The notes under the pieces: model-generated
Told to the model about the DNA's origin: nothing
The model's input: only the letters and a program-made list of their open reading frames with translations
The model's database searches: none
Position numbers and translations under genes: made by a program
Shown here: piece by piece, positions 18,829 through 28,559 of the stretch
Position numbering within the stretch: the stretch's first letter is position 1
How the letters are laid out: each line of letters starts with the position of its first letter
From: Ravibacter sp964559125
GTDB taxonomy: Bacteria; Bacteroidota; Bacteroidia; Cytophagales; Spirosomataceae
Length of the DNA: 64,000 bases
Assembly (NCBI GenBank): GCA_964559125.1
Contig: CAZLGW010000008.1
Location: 62,001-126,000, forward strand
Direction of reading: 5' to 3'

Positions 18829-20892
18829 TCACCATCTCCAGCCTACCTTCACCCCACCATACCAGTTTTCTTTGGGCGCGGCGTTATAAAACCGGTTACC
18901 GAATGCATTAAGATCGAAGCCCAGCGAATATATCTCCGCTTTTACCCGTTCAGCCGAAGCGCTGACTTCCGAGAAAAGGTGTTTCCCCCAGTTTTTGTGC
19001 CACATCGCCCGGACATTGAACCGGTGGTAGGGGCTACTCTCGACCGTGTTGATGTCATTGAGAAAAAAGCTCCCTCCATATTGGTACGCTCCGAACACCC
19101 TGATCCCGTATGGAAAAAGCAGATCGACACCGCTGCTCTGCTCAAACTTAGGGACTCCCGGCAGCGTATTGCCGGAAATATCATTATCGCCTGCCTGGTA
19201 CTGATGAAATGTATAGTGGGTGTAGGTGCCGCCGTGCCATAATCGCAGCTCTTCCATAAAAGAAGTCCGCTTTAATACCGGGTATTCCAGCCTCCATTCA
19301 ACGCCGTTCTGCCTGGTTTTGCCAGCATTGACGAAATATTCCGCCCCTTGTTCGTCCGTTCTTCTCACAATCGTTTCATTCAGTCCGAAGCTATAACCGG
19401 TCACTTCGGCAGAGAACCCCGACCCGACGTACCGGAAAGTAAGTTCCTTATTAAATCCTGTCTCTGCTTCCAGGTCTCTCCTGAAACCGCCCGCCGAAGG
19501 CCGGACTTCCAGCAAAGTCGGGGGAGAGAACCCCCTGCTTACCGAACCGGTTACCGACCAGTTGTGATTGAATATCTTATTGACCGACAATCTTGGCATG
19601 ACAGCGCCGTCGAAGGTCTTCCTCAGGTCGGCATAGTCTCCCGGGAAGTAGGATTCATGCCGGTAGCTGAGGAGCGAATAGCTCAGGCCGCCGGCCAATG
19701 TAAGCTGCCCGGGTAATACGGCTTCCAGTTGAGAAAAAACAGACCCTTGCCGGGTCGAAATATCTTCGGAAGTCTGCTGAGGTCCCGGGCTTCCGCCTAT
19801 ATTGTCGTAATTACGCTGCACGGATCTTCCTGTCTGCCATTCAAACCCGCTGGTCCATACCAGCCTGGTACTACCTTTTTCCGCTGTGTATTGCCAGCTG
19901 TTACGCCCGCCGACTCCGTGCTCCTCACGCTTTTCGTAATTGGAAATAAAAGGATTGGCGAAGTTGTTGGTAGACACGTAAAGCCCGATCTCCTGGCTCC
20001 ATTTTTCCGACAGCTTCAGCGTGTGCCCGGCTCCCAGCAAAAGGTATTTCGACGTGATACGCGCGTTCTGGGTCTCGCTTCCGGGCAACGCCGGCGTTGC
20101 AGGCCGGGCTTTCCGGGGATCTTCGTCAAACTGCGCTTTATTTAGTCCTCCGGGAGTCTGGTACCATAAATCCGAGTAAGATCCCAGTATAGACAGGGTC
20201 CCTTTTTTCCCGAAATCATTCCGGGTCGTAAAGGTGAATCCTTCCCGGCGCATACTGCTCTGGTTACGATAGCCCTCCTGCTCCTGGTGCCCGTACTGTA
20301 TCCGGGTAGAGCCCATCTGCAATGCAGTATTGTAGTGGCGGAAACCATATTGCCCTGCTCCTCCGCTTTGTGAAAACTCACCCTTCCCGTCTTCTCCTGC
20401 CGGGCTGTACATAAGAACGACACCGCCTGTTCCTGCTCCGTAAAGACTACTTCCGGGTCCCTTGATCACTTCCATCCGGTCTACGGCACCAAAATCCAGG
20501 ACGTTAAGGGCCGTATTCCCGTTTACATCCGTAAAGGGGATCCCGTTCCAGTAAAACTTGACATTCCTGATCCCGAAAGGCGACCGCATCATACTTCCAC
20601 GCACCGAAAACCGGTAGCTCCCCGGCGACCTCTCCTCCATCCTCACCCCGGGCAGTGTATTCACGGCATTGCTCCAGGTAACAGGTGCAAAGCGGCTCAG
20701 CCCTGCCGGCGTCAGAACGCCTACCGATGCCGTACTCTCGAGGATCGTTCTCCTCGACCCGTAGGCATTTACCGTCACCATATCGAGCCCGAGGGTTCTG
20801 AGGGTGTCCGTCTGGGCTATACCCATATCTGAAAGAAAAAACCCTGTCGCAAAAACCAGGAGTTTAATCCCGGAAAAAATATTTAGTTTCAT
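18829..20892 (-). CDS. TonB-dependent outer-membrane receptor
   Basis: The protein has 687 residues from the ATG at 20892, which gives a signal peptide ending at GIAQ (residue 26); a start at 20937 would overlap pheA and lacks a signal. The plug domain spans about residues 45-155 and includes NTLPGVRMEER, FSVRGS, the NG.P segment and IKGPGSSLYG. The remainder is a 22-strand-type barrel ending in the aromatic residue Trp (GGVKVGWRW). It lacks the N-terminal carboxypeptidase-like domain seen in SusC proteins, so it looks more like a siderophore, vitamin or metal receptor. The substrate is unknown. The gene lies 14 bases after pheA on the same strand and may be co-transcribed with it. Confidence 0.92.
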   Translation of the reverse strand: MKLNIFSGIKLLVFATGFFLSDMGIAQTDTLRTLGLDMVTVNAYGSRRTILESTASVGVLTPAGLSRFAPVTWSNAVNTLPGVRMEERSPGSYRFSVRGSMMRSPFGIRNVKFYWNGIPFTDVNGNTALNVLDFGAVDRMEVIKGPGSSLYGAGTGGVVLMYSPAGEDGKGEFSQSGGAGQYGFRHYNTALQMGSTRIQYGHQEQEGYRNQSSMRREGFTFTTRNDFGKKGTLSILGSYSDLWYQTPGGLNKAQFDEDPRKARPATPALPGSETQNARITSKYLLLGAGHTLKLSEKWSQEIGLYVSTNNFANPFISNYEKREEHGVGGRNSWQYTAEKGSTRLVWTSGFEWQTGRSVQRNYDNIGGSPGPQQTSEDISTRQGSVFSQLEAVLPGQLTLAGGLSYSLLSYRHESYFPGDYADLRKTFDGAVMPRLSVNKIFNHNWSVTGSVSRGFSPPTLLEVRPSAGGFRRDLEAETGFNKELTFRYVGSGFSAEVTGYSFGLNETIVRRTDEQGAEYFVNAGKTRQNGVEWRLEYPVLKRTSFMEELRLWHGGTYTHYTFHQYQAGDNDISGNTLPGVPKFEQSSGVDLLFPYGIRVFGAYQYGGSFFLNDINTVESSPYHRFNVRAMWHKNWGKHLFSEVSASAERVKAEIYSLGFDLNAFGNRFYNAAPKENWYGGVKVGWRW

Positions 20893-20906
20893 GCCTATAA
20901 AAGTTA

Positions 20907-21980
20907 TCAGCCCATACGAATATAACTCCCCAGCCACTTCAGGTCTCCCTCGTGCTTTTTCATGATTTCTTCAATCGCCGGATCATGCCGGTTGCCCTCA
21001 AACTCCACGAAAAACCAGAACCCGAAATCCGAGCCGTTCCGCGACGGCCTGCTCTCTATTTTGGTAAGATTGATACCCCGGTCGTTGAAGTCTTTCAGAA
21101 AGCGAAACAAAACCCCCGGCGTATTGGTATGAGGTAAATTGGCAATAATGGTGGTCTTATCACGATCGGTAGGCTGGTTCCTGAAATCTTTCCCCAGGAT
21201 AAGAAAGCGGGTGCGGTTCTGGTCGCTGTTTTCAATATTGTCGAACAGTACCGGGATGTGGCACAGTTTTGCGGAAATATTGGAGCATATAGCGGCAGCA
21301 GCAGGCTCCCCGGCTGCCAGCCTGGCTGCTTTGGAAGTCGAATCGACCGGTACAAACTCCACGTCGTTTTCGTCAAAATATTCCCTCAGGAATACACTGC
21401 ACTGGCGGAATGCAATATCTTTTGAATAAATGGTTTTGATATCCCTGATCGAATCCGCTTTCGATACTAGTGTAAAATGAATGCTCAGATAGAGCTCTGC
21501 TGCAATCAGCAGTTCCTTTTCCCGCAGGAGGTCTACCGTTTCGGGCACTATCCCTTCCTGGTTGTTTTCTACGGGCACCACGCCGAAAGCGGCCCTCCCG
21601 GTTTCGACGCTGTCGAATACCGACCGGATGGTAGGCAGCACCAGGTACTCGCTCATTCCTCCGAAACGGCTTTCGGCCGCCTGGTGGGTAAAACTCCCTT
21701 CAGGCCCCAGAAAAGCCACCCGCTGCGGCAATTCCAGGTTTCTCGACACGGCAAATATTTCCAGGAATATGGCCTCGATGGCCGATTTGTTAAGCAGGCC
21801 GTCGTTCTGCTGTTCCAGCCGGTGCAGGATTTCCAGCTCCCTTTCGGGCCTGTAGATCACGCTTTTCTCCGCTCTTTTTAATATGCCTACCTGCTTTACG
21901 AGCTCCATCCTTTTGTTCAGCAATGCTAACAGCTCGTCGTCAACGGCATCTATTTTATTTCTTAACTCCTTTAAGTCCAC
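20907..21980 (-). CDS. pheA: Bifunctional chorismate mutase/prephenate dehydratase (P-protein)
   Basis: This 357-residue enzyme makes phenylpyruvate from chorismate in phenylalanine synthesis. Residues 1-85 are an AroQ-class chorismate mutase (LRNKIDAVDDELLALLNKR). About 87-265 form prephenate dehydratase (FLGPEGSFTHQAA, and NRTRFLILG with the catalytic Thr). About 275-357 form the ACT regulatory domain with the ESRP motif (IESRPSRNG), which in characterised homologues binds phenylalanine for feedback inhibition. The start codon is GTG at 21980, supported by the normal beginning of the AroQ domain. The gene lies 21 bases after parE and 14 before the TonB receptor. I see no leader peptide or attenuator. 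Confidence 0.95.
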   Translation of the reverse strand: MDLKELRNKIDAVDDELLALLNKRMELVKQVGILKRAEKSVIYRPERELEILHRLEQQNDGLLNKSAIEAIFLEIFAVSRNLELPQRVAFLGPEGSFTHQAAESRFGGMSEYLVLPTIRSVFDSVETGRAAFGVVPVENNQEGIVPETVDLLREKELLIAAELYLSIHFTLVSKADSIRDIKTIYSKDIAFRQCSVFLREYFDENDVEFVPVDSTSKAARLAAGEPAAAAICSNISAKLCHIPVLFDNIENSDQNRTRFLILGKDFRNQPTDRDKTTIIANLPHTNTPGVLFRFLKDFNDRGINLTKIESRPSRNGSDFGFWFFVEFEGNRHDPAIEEIMKKHEGDLKWLGSYIRMG

Positions 21981-22001
21981 CCTGGTTGTTTTTTGGTTTT
22001 G

Positions 22002-23876
22002 TCACGCCGCACCGGATAATTCATCCTGGTTTTTCTCGATCCTCAGGTTTTCGATAATATTCTTTTGCCGGTCGGGCGTATTCTTGCCCATATAATAGGT
22101 AAGGATCTTTTGTATAGAATCCTCCTTATCCAGGAAGATCGGCTCGAGCCGCATATCCTCCCCGATGAATCTCCCGAACTCGTCGGGCGAGATCTCACCC
22201 AGTCCTTTAAACCTGGTGATTTCGGGTTTGCCGCCCAGCTTCGCGATAGCATCTGCCTTTTCGGCATCCGAATAGCAATAGATCGTTTCCTTCTTGTTCC
22301 TTACCCTGAAAAGGGGCGTTTCCAGGATAAAAAGATGTCCGTTCCTTACCAGGTCGGGGAAAAATTGCAGGAAAAACGTCATGAGGAGAAGCCTGATATG
22401 CATCCCGTCCACGTCGGCATCGGTAGCAATGACGATCCGGTTATACCGCAGGCCTTCCATCCCGCCCTCTATATCCAGGGCATGCTGCAGGAGGTTGAAC
22501 TCCTCGTTTTCATACACGATCTTTTTGGTGAGGCCGAAGCAGTTGAGAGGCTTTCCTCTCAGGCTGAATACGGCCTGGGTAGCAACATCCCTCGATTTAG
22601 TGATCGAGCCGCTTGCCGAATCCCCCTCCGTCAGGAAGAGTGTGGTCAGCTTATGAAGCTCATTTTTTTCATCTACCAGGTGCACCCGGCAGTCGCGCAG
22701 CTTCCGGTTGTGCAGGTTGGCCTTCTTGGCGCGTTCATTCGCAAGCTTTTTGATCCCGGCAAGCTCCTTTCTTTCCCTCTCCGACTGTTCGATGCGTTTC
22801 TTGATAGCATCTCGGGCTTCGGGATGCATATGCAGGAAATTGTCAAGCCTTTCTTTCAGGAAGTCGTTGATAAATGTCCGGACGGTCGGGCTGGAAGGGT
22901 CGGGCGAAATATTGTTCGATCCCAGCTTCGTTTTGGTCTGGGATTCAAACACGGGTTCCTGTACCCTTATCGCGATAGCCGCTACGATCGACGACCTGAT
23001 ATCTTCCGGAGCATAATCTTTTCCGAAATGCTCGCGTATGGTACGGACAAACGCCTCGCGGAATGCGGCCAGGTGAGTACCTCCCTGGGTAGTATACTGA
23101 CCGTTCACAAACGAATAATATTCTTCGCCATACTGGTTGCCGTGTGTAACCGCAAGTTCTATATCATCGCCTTTCAGGTGAATGATCGGGTAGCGTATAG
23201 ACTCCTGATCAGCCTTGTTCCGGAGCAGGTCGAGCAGCCCGTTCTGGGAAAAGTATTTCTGCCCGTTGAAATTGATGGTAAGTCCCGCATTCAGGTAGCA
23301 GTAGTTCCAGATCATATTCTGCAGATACTGCGGGATATACCGGAAGTTTTTAAATATGGTGTTGTCGGGTTCGAAAATCATCGACGTGCCGTTCCGCAGC
23401 GAAGTGCTTTCCTCGTCTGATTCACGGACAAGCACACCCTGTGAGAACTCAGCCCATTTCAGCCGGCCATCCCTTACCGATTGTACCCTGAAAAAGCCCG
23501 AAAGGGCATTCACCGCCTTTGTACCTACCCCATTCAGCCCTACCGACTTCTGGAATGCGCCGGAGTCATATTTCCCGCCGGTATTTATTTTGGATACACA
23601 ATCTATCACCTTACCCAAAGGAATACCCCGTCCATAGTCGCGCACTTCTACCCGGTGATCGGATATTTTGAGATCGATCACCTTCCCGTAGCCCATCATA
23701 TGTTCGTCGATCGAGTTATCGATAATCTCCTTTACCAGCACATAAATCCCGTCATCGACAGAGGCACCATCCCCCAGCTTCCCGATATACATCCCGGGCC
23801 GGAGGCGGATATGTTCCTTCCAATCCAGAGACCTGATACTGTCATCGTCGTACTTTACCTGATTGTTTTCTGCCAT
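22002..23876 (-). CDS. parE: DNA topoisomerase IV subunit B
   Basis: This 624-residue type IIA topoisomerase ATPase subunit has the GHKL ATPase domain (DNSIDEHMMGYG, RDYGRGIP, GLNGVGTKAVNAL), a transducer domain, a TOPRIM domain (LTEGDSASGS, then IATDADVDGMHIR) and the C-terminal tail region with ITRFKGLGE. With ParC it decatenates daughter chromosomes. Length and sequence flavour fit Bacteroidota ParE better than GyrB, but parC is not in the window, so a GyrB-type paralogue cannot be fully excluded. It is divergent from the polysaccharide cluster and is the first of three genes in a same-strand run. A TATATTTG box on the minus strand lies at 24052-24045, 169 bases upstream. Confidence 0.9.
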   Translation of the reverse strand: MAENNQVKYDDDSIRSLDWKEHIRLRPGMYIGKLGDGASVDDGIYVLVKEIIDNSIDEHMMGYGKVIDLKISDHRVEVRDYGRGIPLGKVIDCVSKINTGGKYDSGAFQKSVGLNGVGTKAVNALSGFFRVQSVRDGRLKWAEFSQGVLVRESDEESTSLRNGTSMIFEPDNTIFKNFRYIPQYLQNMIWNYCYLNAGLTINFNGQKYFSQNGLLDLLRNKADQESIRYPIIHLKGDDIELAVTHGNQYGEEYYSFVNGQYTTQGGTHLAAFREAFVRTIREHFGKDYAPEDIRSSIVAAIAIRVQEPVFESQTKTKLGSNNISPDPSSPTVRTFINDFLKERLDNFLHMHPEARDAIKKRIEQSERERKELAGIKKLANERAKKANLHNRKLRDCRVHLVDEKNELHKLTTLFLTEGDSASGSITKSRDVATQAVFSLRGKPLNCFGLTKKIVYENEEFNLLQHALDIEGGMEGLRYNRIVIATDADVDGMHIRLLLMTFFLQFFPDLVRNGHLFILETPLFRVRNKKETIYCYSDAEKADAIAKLGGKPEITRFKGLGEISPDEFGRFIGEDMRLEPIFLDKEDSIQKILTYYMGKNTPDRQKNIIENLRIEKNQDELSGAA

Positions 23877-24152
23877 AATTACAATAAACCTGCGTTTTAA
23901 GTCTCTGTTTCCTTCCAGTGTTCCGATCTTCCAAAGCCATATTCCGGATAAATTGTCGTACGGTTGTATCCAGAAATCGTCTCAATCTTTTAAAAATAGG
24001 AAAAATCTAATTTACTTTGCCGAGTTATTCGATAGCTTGAATTCCAAATATACACGGATATTCATTGATTTCGTTAATTGCAAAGTGGGTTTTGGTACAT
24101 ACAGATACACTAAATTCCAATACTTGTATAGATAGATTTGTTATCCGACATC
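23877..24152. promoter_or_regulatory. Divergent promoter region between parE and the polysaccharide cluster
   Basis: This AT-rich region of 276 bases holds no gene. On the minus strand TATATTTG (24052-24045) matches the -7 consensus for parE. On the plus strand TAGATTTG (24133-24140) also matches exactly, but lies only 12 bases before the ATG at 24153, which would leave almost no leader. The true start of the cluster transcript may therefore lie further upstream. Confidence 0.35.
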
Positions 24153-26618
24153 ATGTTAGTATCAAAAAAGCTTAGTTTCTTCATATTAAAACTTGGAATA
24201 GCCTGCGCTGTTCTCTTTACAACGCTGCAAGGCTTCGGCCAGGGGGTTCCGGCAGGGGGGCAGGGCGTTCCGGCAGGGGTGCCGGGTGGCGCTATACCGG
24301 GCACAGCTCTTCCGACTTCGGGAGATGGACAGGGTGCGGGAAAGTCAGCTGGTTCTTCCGGACAACAAAATACAGGCCAGCAGACGCCGATAAAGGAAGC
24401 GAAGCAGGACAAACTGTCGCCCACTCAACTGGAAATGACATCGAGTACTGCGGCTACCGATACAGCCGATACCGTCCGACAGGCATTACTCAATAAGATT
24501 TTCGGGCATAAGCAGTTTTCACAGACTTCGTTCAATCCACTTCAGAATCAGCCCATTGCTACTCCGATGAGCTACACTGTAGGACCGGGAGACCAGTTGA
24601 ATATCAATATTTACGGGAGCGTACAGCAGGATTTCAGTGGAATTGTCATCAACCGAGACGGCTATATTTCATTGCCCAGAATAGGCAGTATTTATGTTTT
24701 GGGGAAAACGATAGACGAGATTACAAAGCTGCTGATCGGCAAGTTTGCACCATATGCTCCGAGTCTGCTTGGTCAAAGCGGAAGTACTCCCAAGTCGACT
24801 CTCCAGATTTCGCTGGCAGAAGTAAGGTCAGTACAGGTATATGTAACAGGAGAAGTGATGAAGCCGGCCACCTATGAGCTTACTTCGCTGCATTCCGCCT
24901 TTAATGCACTGTACCTGGCCGGTGGGCCCAATGAAATCGGTACATTCCGCAATATTAAAGTGATCCGTGACAACAAGGAAATCTCCACAATAGATACTTA
25001 CGAATACTTTTTAACGGGAAAACTGGAGAATGATGTCCTGGTGCGCGACAACGACCGTATCCTGGTAGGCTATTACGATACCAGGGTTGAAATCCAGGGT
25101 AACATCAAAAAGCCCGGCCTGTACGAAATGAAAGCGGGGGAAAAGCTCTCCGATCTCTTCCGTTTTGCGGGCGGCTTTACCGACGATGCCTACAGGGCTC
25201 AATACAGGGTGCTCCGCTTTACCTCAAAGGAAAGAAAGATAATCGATGTAGTCGAAGGTGAAGCCGGGGGCTTTGAGCTTAAAACGGGAGATCTCATTAC
25301 TGTCGACGCAGTGCTCGATCGTTTTGAAAATATGATCAGTATAGAAGGGGCTGTCATGCGGCCGGGAGAATACTCCCTGGAGGGTAATCCGACGCTAAAG
25401 AAACTACTGGAGACTGTGCAGGGGCTGAGGGAAGATGCATTTCCCGGCAGGGTTCAGGTAAGCCGTACGCGTCCCGACCAGAGTATCGAAAACCTTTCCA
25501 TCAATCTTGCCGATATTCTCAACAACCGGATACCCGACCTTCAGCTATCACGTCTCGACTTAGTATATGTACCTTCGGTATATGATATGACCGAGCAGGC
25601 AACCGTGTCTATTACCGGCGAAGTCAACAACAGGTTATTTGGCGACAATGGCGGCAAATTTGCATATATCGCCAATATGACGCTTGAAGACCTTATTATT
25701 AAGGCAGACGGCCTCAAAGAATCGGCCGATCTGAAGAATGTCCAAATATCACGCCGCAAAAGAGATGTGGATGCCAAATTTGCCGACGCCCAGATCGCCG
25801 AAGTCTTTACCGTCAACCTCGATCGGAATCTCAGCATCGGGGGAAAAGAAAGCGGCATCGTTCTATGGCCTTTCGATGAAGTGATTGTAGGAAGATCCCC
25901 TTCTTATAAAGAACAGCAATATGTAAGGATTGAGGGAGACGGCATTTTAAGGGAAGGATCTTATCCCATTATTAACCGGAATGACAAAATTAGCGATATT
26001 GTAGAACGTGCCGGTGGCCTCACCGAGCTTGCATTCCTGCCGGGAGCTACTCTCGTCAGGACTACAATTCTCCCGGAAGCCAACGCCGTAGATATCGCGG
26101 AAGCTGAAGAAAACATCACCCAGAATATAGTGACAGGCGCTAGTGTAAACAGTGTCGAGGGGACTACGAAGCAGGAGAACATCGGGATCAACATGACCAG
26201 GATACTCAGGAACAAAGGATCAAAAGAGGACCTGATTGTCCAGGCAGGCGATGTAATCCGGGTTCCAAAACGCCTTGAGACAGTCCAGGTAGCAGGTGAG
26301 GTGTTGTATCCGACTACCGTCAAATATATTGACGGTATGTCATTTCTCGACTTCGTCTCTCAATCAGGAGGCTTCACGAAAGCTTCCCAGCGACGCAGTT
26401 CGTGGATTAAATACCCGAACGGATCGGTAGACCGCACCCGCAGGTTCCTGGTATTTAATGTGTATCCGAAAGTCCAGCCGGGTTCGGAAATAACGATTCC
26501 GGAGAAAGCAGGCTCCGAAGTTACACCTCTGCAGTTGCTGAACGTCGGGATTCAGGTCTCAACTACTCTGATGACCCTTATTTTATCAGTTCTGGCATTC
26601 CGTAATATAACTAACTAG
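24153..26618 (+). CDS. SLBB-domain polysaccharide export outer-membrane protein (Wza-like)
   Basis: The protein has 821 residues from the ATG at 24153 (MLVSKKLSFF...), which gives a signal peptide ending near QGFGQG; the TTG at 24138 is less likely. A low-complexity Gly/Pro/Ala/Gln linker covers about residues 28-85. A Poly_export domain starts near residue 139 (YTVGPGDQLNINIYG), followed by several SLBB repeats (YVTGEVMKPATYEL, IQGNIKKPGLYEM, ISIEGAVMRPGEYSL, VQVAGEVLYPTTVKY). The C-terminus is hydrophobic (LMTLILSVLAFRN). The family forms the outer-membrane conduit for capsular or extracellular polysaccharide. It is more than twice the length of E. coli Wza because of the extra SLBB repeats, as is usual in Bacteroidota. 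It is the first gene of the cluster. Confidence 0.93.
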   Translation: MLVSKKLSFFILKLGIACAVLFTTLQGFGQGVPAGGQGVPAGVPGGAIPGTALPTSGDGQGAGKSAGSSGQQNTGQQTPIKEAKQDKLSPTQLEMTSSTAATDTADTVRQALLNKIFGHKQFSQTSFNPLQNQPIATPMSYTVGPGDQLNINIYGSVQQDFSGIVINRDGYISLPRIGSIYVLGKTIDEITKLLIGKFAPYAPSLLGQSGSTPKSTLQISLAEVRSVQVYVTGEVMKPATYELTSLHSAFNALYLAGGPNEIGTFRNIKVIRDNKEISTIDTYEYFLTGKLENDVLVRDNDRILVGYYDTRVEIQGNIKKPGLYEMKAGEKLSDLFRFAGGFTDDAYRAQYRVLRFTSKERKIIDVVEGEAGGFELKTGDLITVDAVLDRFENMISIEGAVMRPGEYSLEGNPTLKKLLETVQGLREDAFPGRVQVSRTRPDQSIENLSINLADILNNRIPDLQLSRLDLVYVPSVYDMTEQATVSITGEVNNRLFGDNGGKFAYIANMTLEDLIIKADGLKESADLKNVQISRRKRDVDAKFADAQIAEVFTVNLDRNLSIGGKESGIVLWPFDEVIVGRSPSYKEQQYVRIEGDGILREGSYPIINRNDKISDIVERAGGLTELAFLPGATLVRTTILPEANAVDIAEAEENITQNIVTGASVNSVEGTTKQENIGINMTRILRNKGSKEDLIVQAGDVIRVPKRLETVQVAGEVLYPTTVKYIDGMSFLDFVSQSGGFTKASQRRSSWIKYPNGSVDRTRRFLVFNVYPKVQPGSEITIPEKAGSEVTPLQLLNVGIQVSTTLMTLILSVLAFRNITN

Positions 26619-26627
26619 AGCTTTTTT

Positions 26628-27719
26628 ATGTCTAACCAGTCTCAGGGAACGACGGAAGAACAATTTACACTCAAGGATGTTATCATCGGCCTGCTGGCTG
26701 CTAAAGACGCCGTTTTAAAAAACTGGAAACAGGTGTTGCTGATTACGATCCTCGGGCTCGGCATAGGCTGGGGTTTAGATTTTTATTTAAAAAAACCGCC
26801 CTCCTACATTGCCGATGTAGTATTTAACCTGGGTACTGCCGGGGCGAGCGGAGGAATGCCGGCCGGACTGGGTAATCTCTTCGGAATGGGGGGGACAGCC
26901 GATGCCAACATTTTTACCGGAGAGAACTTTTTCATCTGGGTAAAATCGAGCCCTGTGATAGAGAGAGCGCTGCTCAAAGAAGTGAGCGTTGGGAACGAAA
27001 AGATGCTCATGGCAAATCTTTATATAGACTCCAGTGATATAAAGGAAAACCGCTGGAAAAAAGCAACCCACCTGCATGATTTCAGATTGACGCATGCTAA
27101 GCCTGACAGCTTCAATCTTGAGGAACGAAAAGCCCTCAATGATCTGATAGAGGATATCGACGATGCAACAAGCATTGAGGAGCTTGGCCGAAAATCGTCT
27201 TTTATGCAACTGAAAGTAACAACAATCAACGAAAACCTGTCGACGCTCTGGGCCAATACGCTCCTGGAAACAGTGGATGAGTTTTACTCCGAAATCCAGA
27301 CTACCAAGACCAGAAAGACGCTTTCCCTTCTTGAGAGAAGGGCTGATTCGCTGGGTAGGAAACTGTCAGGCTCCGAAACCAGGCTGGCCCAGATTAAAGA
27401 CCAGAGTATTTTTTCTGTAGAAATAGAAACCCCTGCCAGGTTAAGCCGTTTAGGCAGGGATACCGAATTCATCCAGAGACTGTATCTTGAGGCTCTCTCA
27501 GGAGCCGAGCAAACGAGGGTTTCTCTTGTAAGGGAAGCTCCCTTGTTTACCATTATCGAACCTATTAAGCGACCGCTCGATCTTACCTTCGACCCAGGGC
27601 AGCGTAAGAAAATAGGAGCGTTGCTTGGCTTACTTATTGCCTTGATATACGTCTATTTCAAGTCCGCTTATGACGATGCGGTAAGAGAGAAAAAACAAAA
27701 AAAGGAAAATGTCCCGTAA
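26628..27719 (+). CDS. Wzz/GumC-like chain-length or polysaccharide co-polymerase protein
   Basis: This 363-residue inner-membrane protein has the Wzz topology: transmembrane helices at about residues 36-54 and 331-349 flank a large periplasmic part with coiled-coil character (ERRADSLGRKLSGSE). A Pro-rich stretch precedes the second helix (IIEPIKRPLDLTFDP), as in Wzz proteins. There is no C-terminal tyrosine kinase domain, so this is the stand-alone type. Its likely role is to set glycan chain length and connect the inner-membrane exporter to the SLBB outer-membrane protein. It starts 9 bases after that gene and overlaps the ABC permease gene by 11 bases, indicating translational coupling. 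Confidence 0.87.
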   Translation: MSNQSQGTTEEQFTLKDVIIGLLAAKDAVLKNWKQVLLITILGLGIGWGLDFYLKKPPSYIADVVFNLGTAGASGGMPAGLGNLFGMGGTADANIFTGENFFIWVKSSPVIERALLKEVSVGNEKMLMANLYIDSSDIKENRWKKATHLHDFRLTHAKPDSFNLEERKALNDLIEDIDDATSIEELGRKSSFMQLKVTTINENLSTLWANTLLETVDEFYSEIQTTKTRKTLSLLERRADSLGRKLSGSETRLAQIKDQSIFSVEIETPARLSRLGRDTEFIQRLYLEALSGAEQTRVSLVREAPLFTIIEPIKRPLDLTFDPGQRKKIGALLGLLIALIYVYFKSAYDDAVREKKQKKENVP

Positions 27720-28539
27720 CATTACCATTAAGCCCGGAGGCAGCGCGAGGGAATACTGGCTGGACCTTTGGGAACACCGGCAACTCCTGTGGATTCTCTC
27801 CAAGAGAGATATTTCGGTAAGGTATAAGCAAACGTTGCTGGGAATAGCCTGGAGCGTTATACGCCCGCTGGCCACTATGGTCGTGATGACCATAGCGTTC
27901 AGTGTAATAGCCAAGCTCAGGCCCGATACAGGGGTTCCCTATCCTTTAATGGTACTCGGCGGGATCACGATCTGGACGTTTTTCGCTAATACTTTTACTC
28001 AGATCAGCAATAGTATCACACTCAATTCCAACCTGGTAGCTAAAGTCTACTTCCCCCGGCTTATCATGCCGCTGAGCGCCGTTTCTGTAGGCTTCGTCGA
28101 TTTCCTGATCGCTTTTGTATTATATCTCCTGATCAGCATCGTAGGATATAACTACTGGCCTAGTAGTAATATCATTTTTTTGCCTTTCTTCCTTATTCTT
28201 ACGTTTATCACTGCTTTCGGCTTCGGGCTTTTCTTTGCAGCTGTAAATGTACGGTTCAGGGATATCGGTCAGTTGATTCCATTCCTTGTACAGGTAGGGA
28301 TCTATGCATGCCCCATCGCTTACAGCAGCCAGATGGTGGCGGGCACATGGTGGTATAAATATCATCTTCTCAATCCCGTGGTGAGTCTTGTAGACGGGTT
28401 CAGATGGTGCCTCCTGGGTAACAACGCCTATTTCGACTCCAGAAGTCTTTACAGCACAGTAATCGTTTCAACAATAGCATTGTTTCTTTCCATTGTTTAC
28501 TTTCGCAAAAAAGAAAGTTCCTTTGTTGATCATCTCTGA
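27709..28539 (+). CDS. wzm: Polysaccharide ABC transporter permease (Wzm-like, ABC-2 type)
   Basis: This 276-residue protein carries the ABC-2 family signature region (SKRDISVRYKQTLLGIAWSV, about residues 27-46) and about six hydrophobic segments, as in Wzm, KpsM and TagG. It forms the membrane channel that carries lipid-linked glycan across the inner membrane, powered by the next gene's ATPase. It overlaps the Wzz-like gene by 11 bases and lies 20 bases before the ATPase gene, so the pair is certainly co-expressed. Confidence 0.92.
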   Translation: MSRNITIKPGGSAREYWLDLWEHRQLLWILSKRDISVRYKQTLLGIAWSVIRPLATMVVMTIAFSVIAKLRPDTGVPYPLMVLGGITIWTFFANTFTQISNSITLNSNLVAKVYFPRLIMPLSAVSVGFVDFLIAFVLYLLISIVGYNYWPSSNIIFLPFFLILTFITAFGFGLFFAAVNVRFRDIGQLIPFLVQVGIYACPIAYSSQMVAGTWWYKYHLLNPVVSLVDGFRWCLLGNNAYFDSRSLYSTVIVSTIALFLSIVYFRKKESSFVDHL

Positions 28540-28559
28540 GTTCCACCTCAGTATTGTAT

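Noticed and set aside
22065..23420. 451-residue open frame antisense to parE
   Set aside because: parE has all expected motifs; the antisense frame is explained by codon bias on the opposite strand.
24133..24140. TAGATTTG as the main promoter of the polysaccharide cluster
   Set aside because: The match is perfect, but it lies 12 bases before the ATG, which would leave almost no leader. Kept only as a low-confidence candidate.
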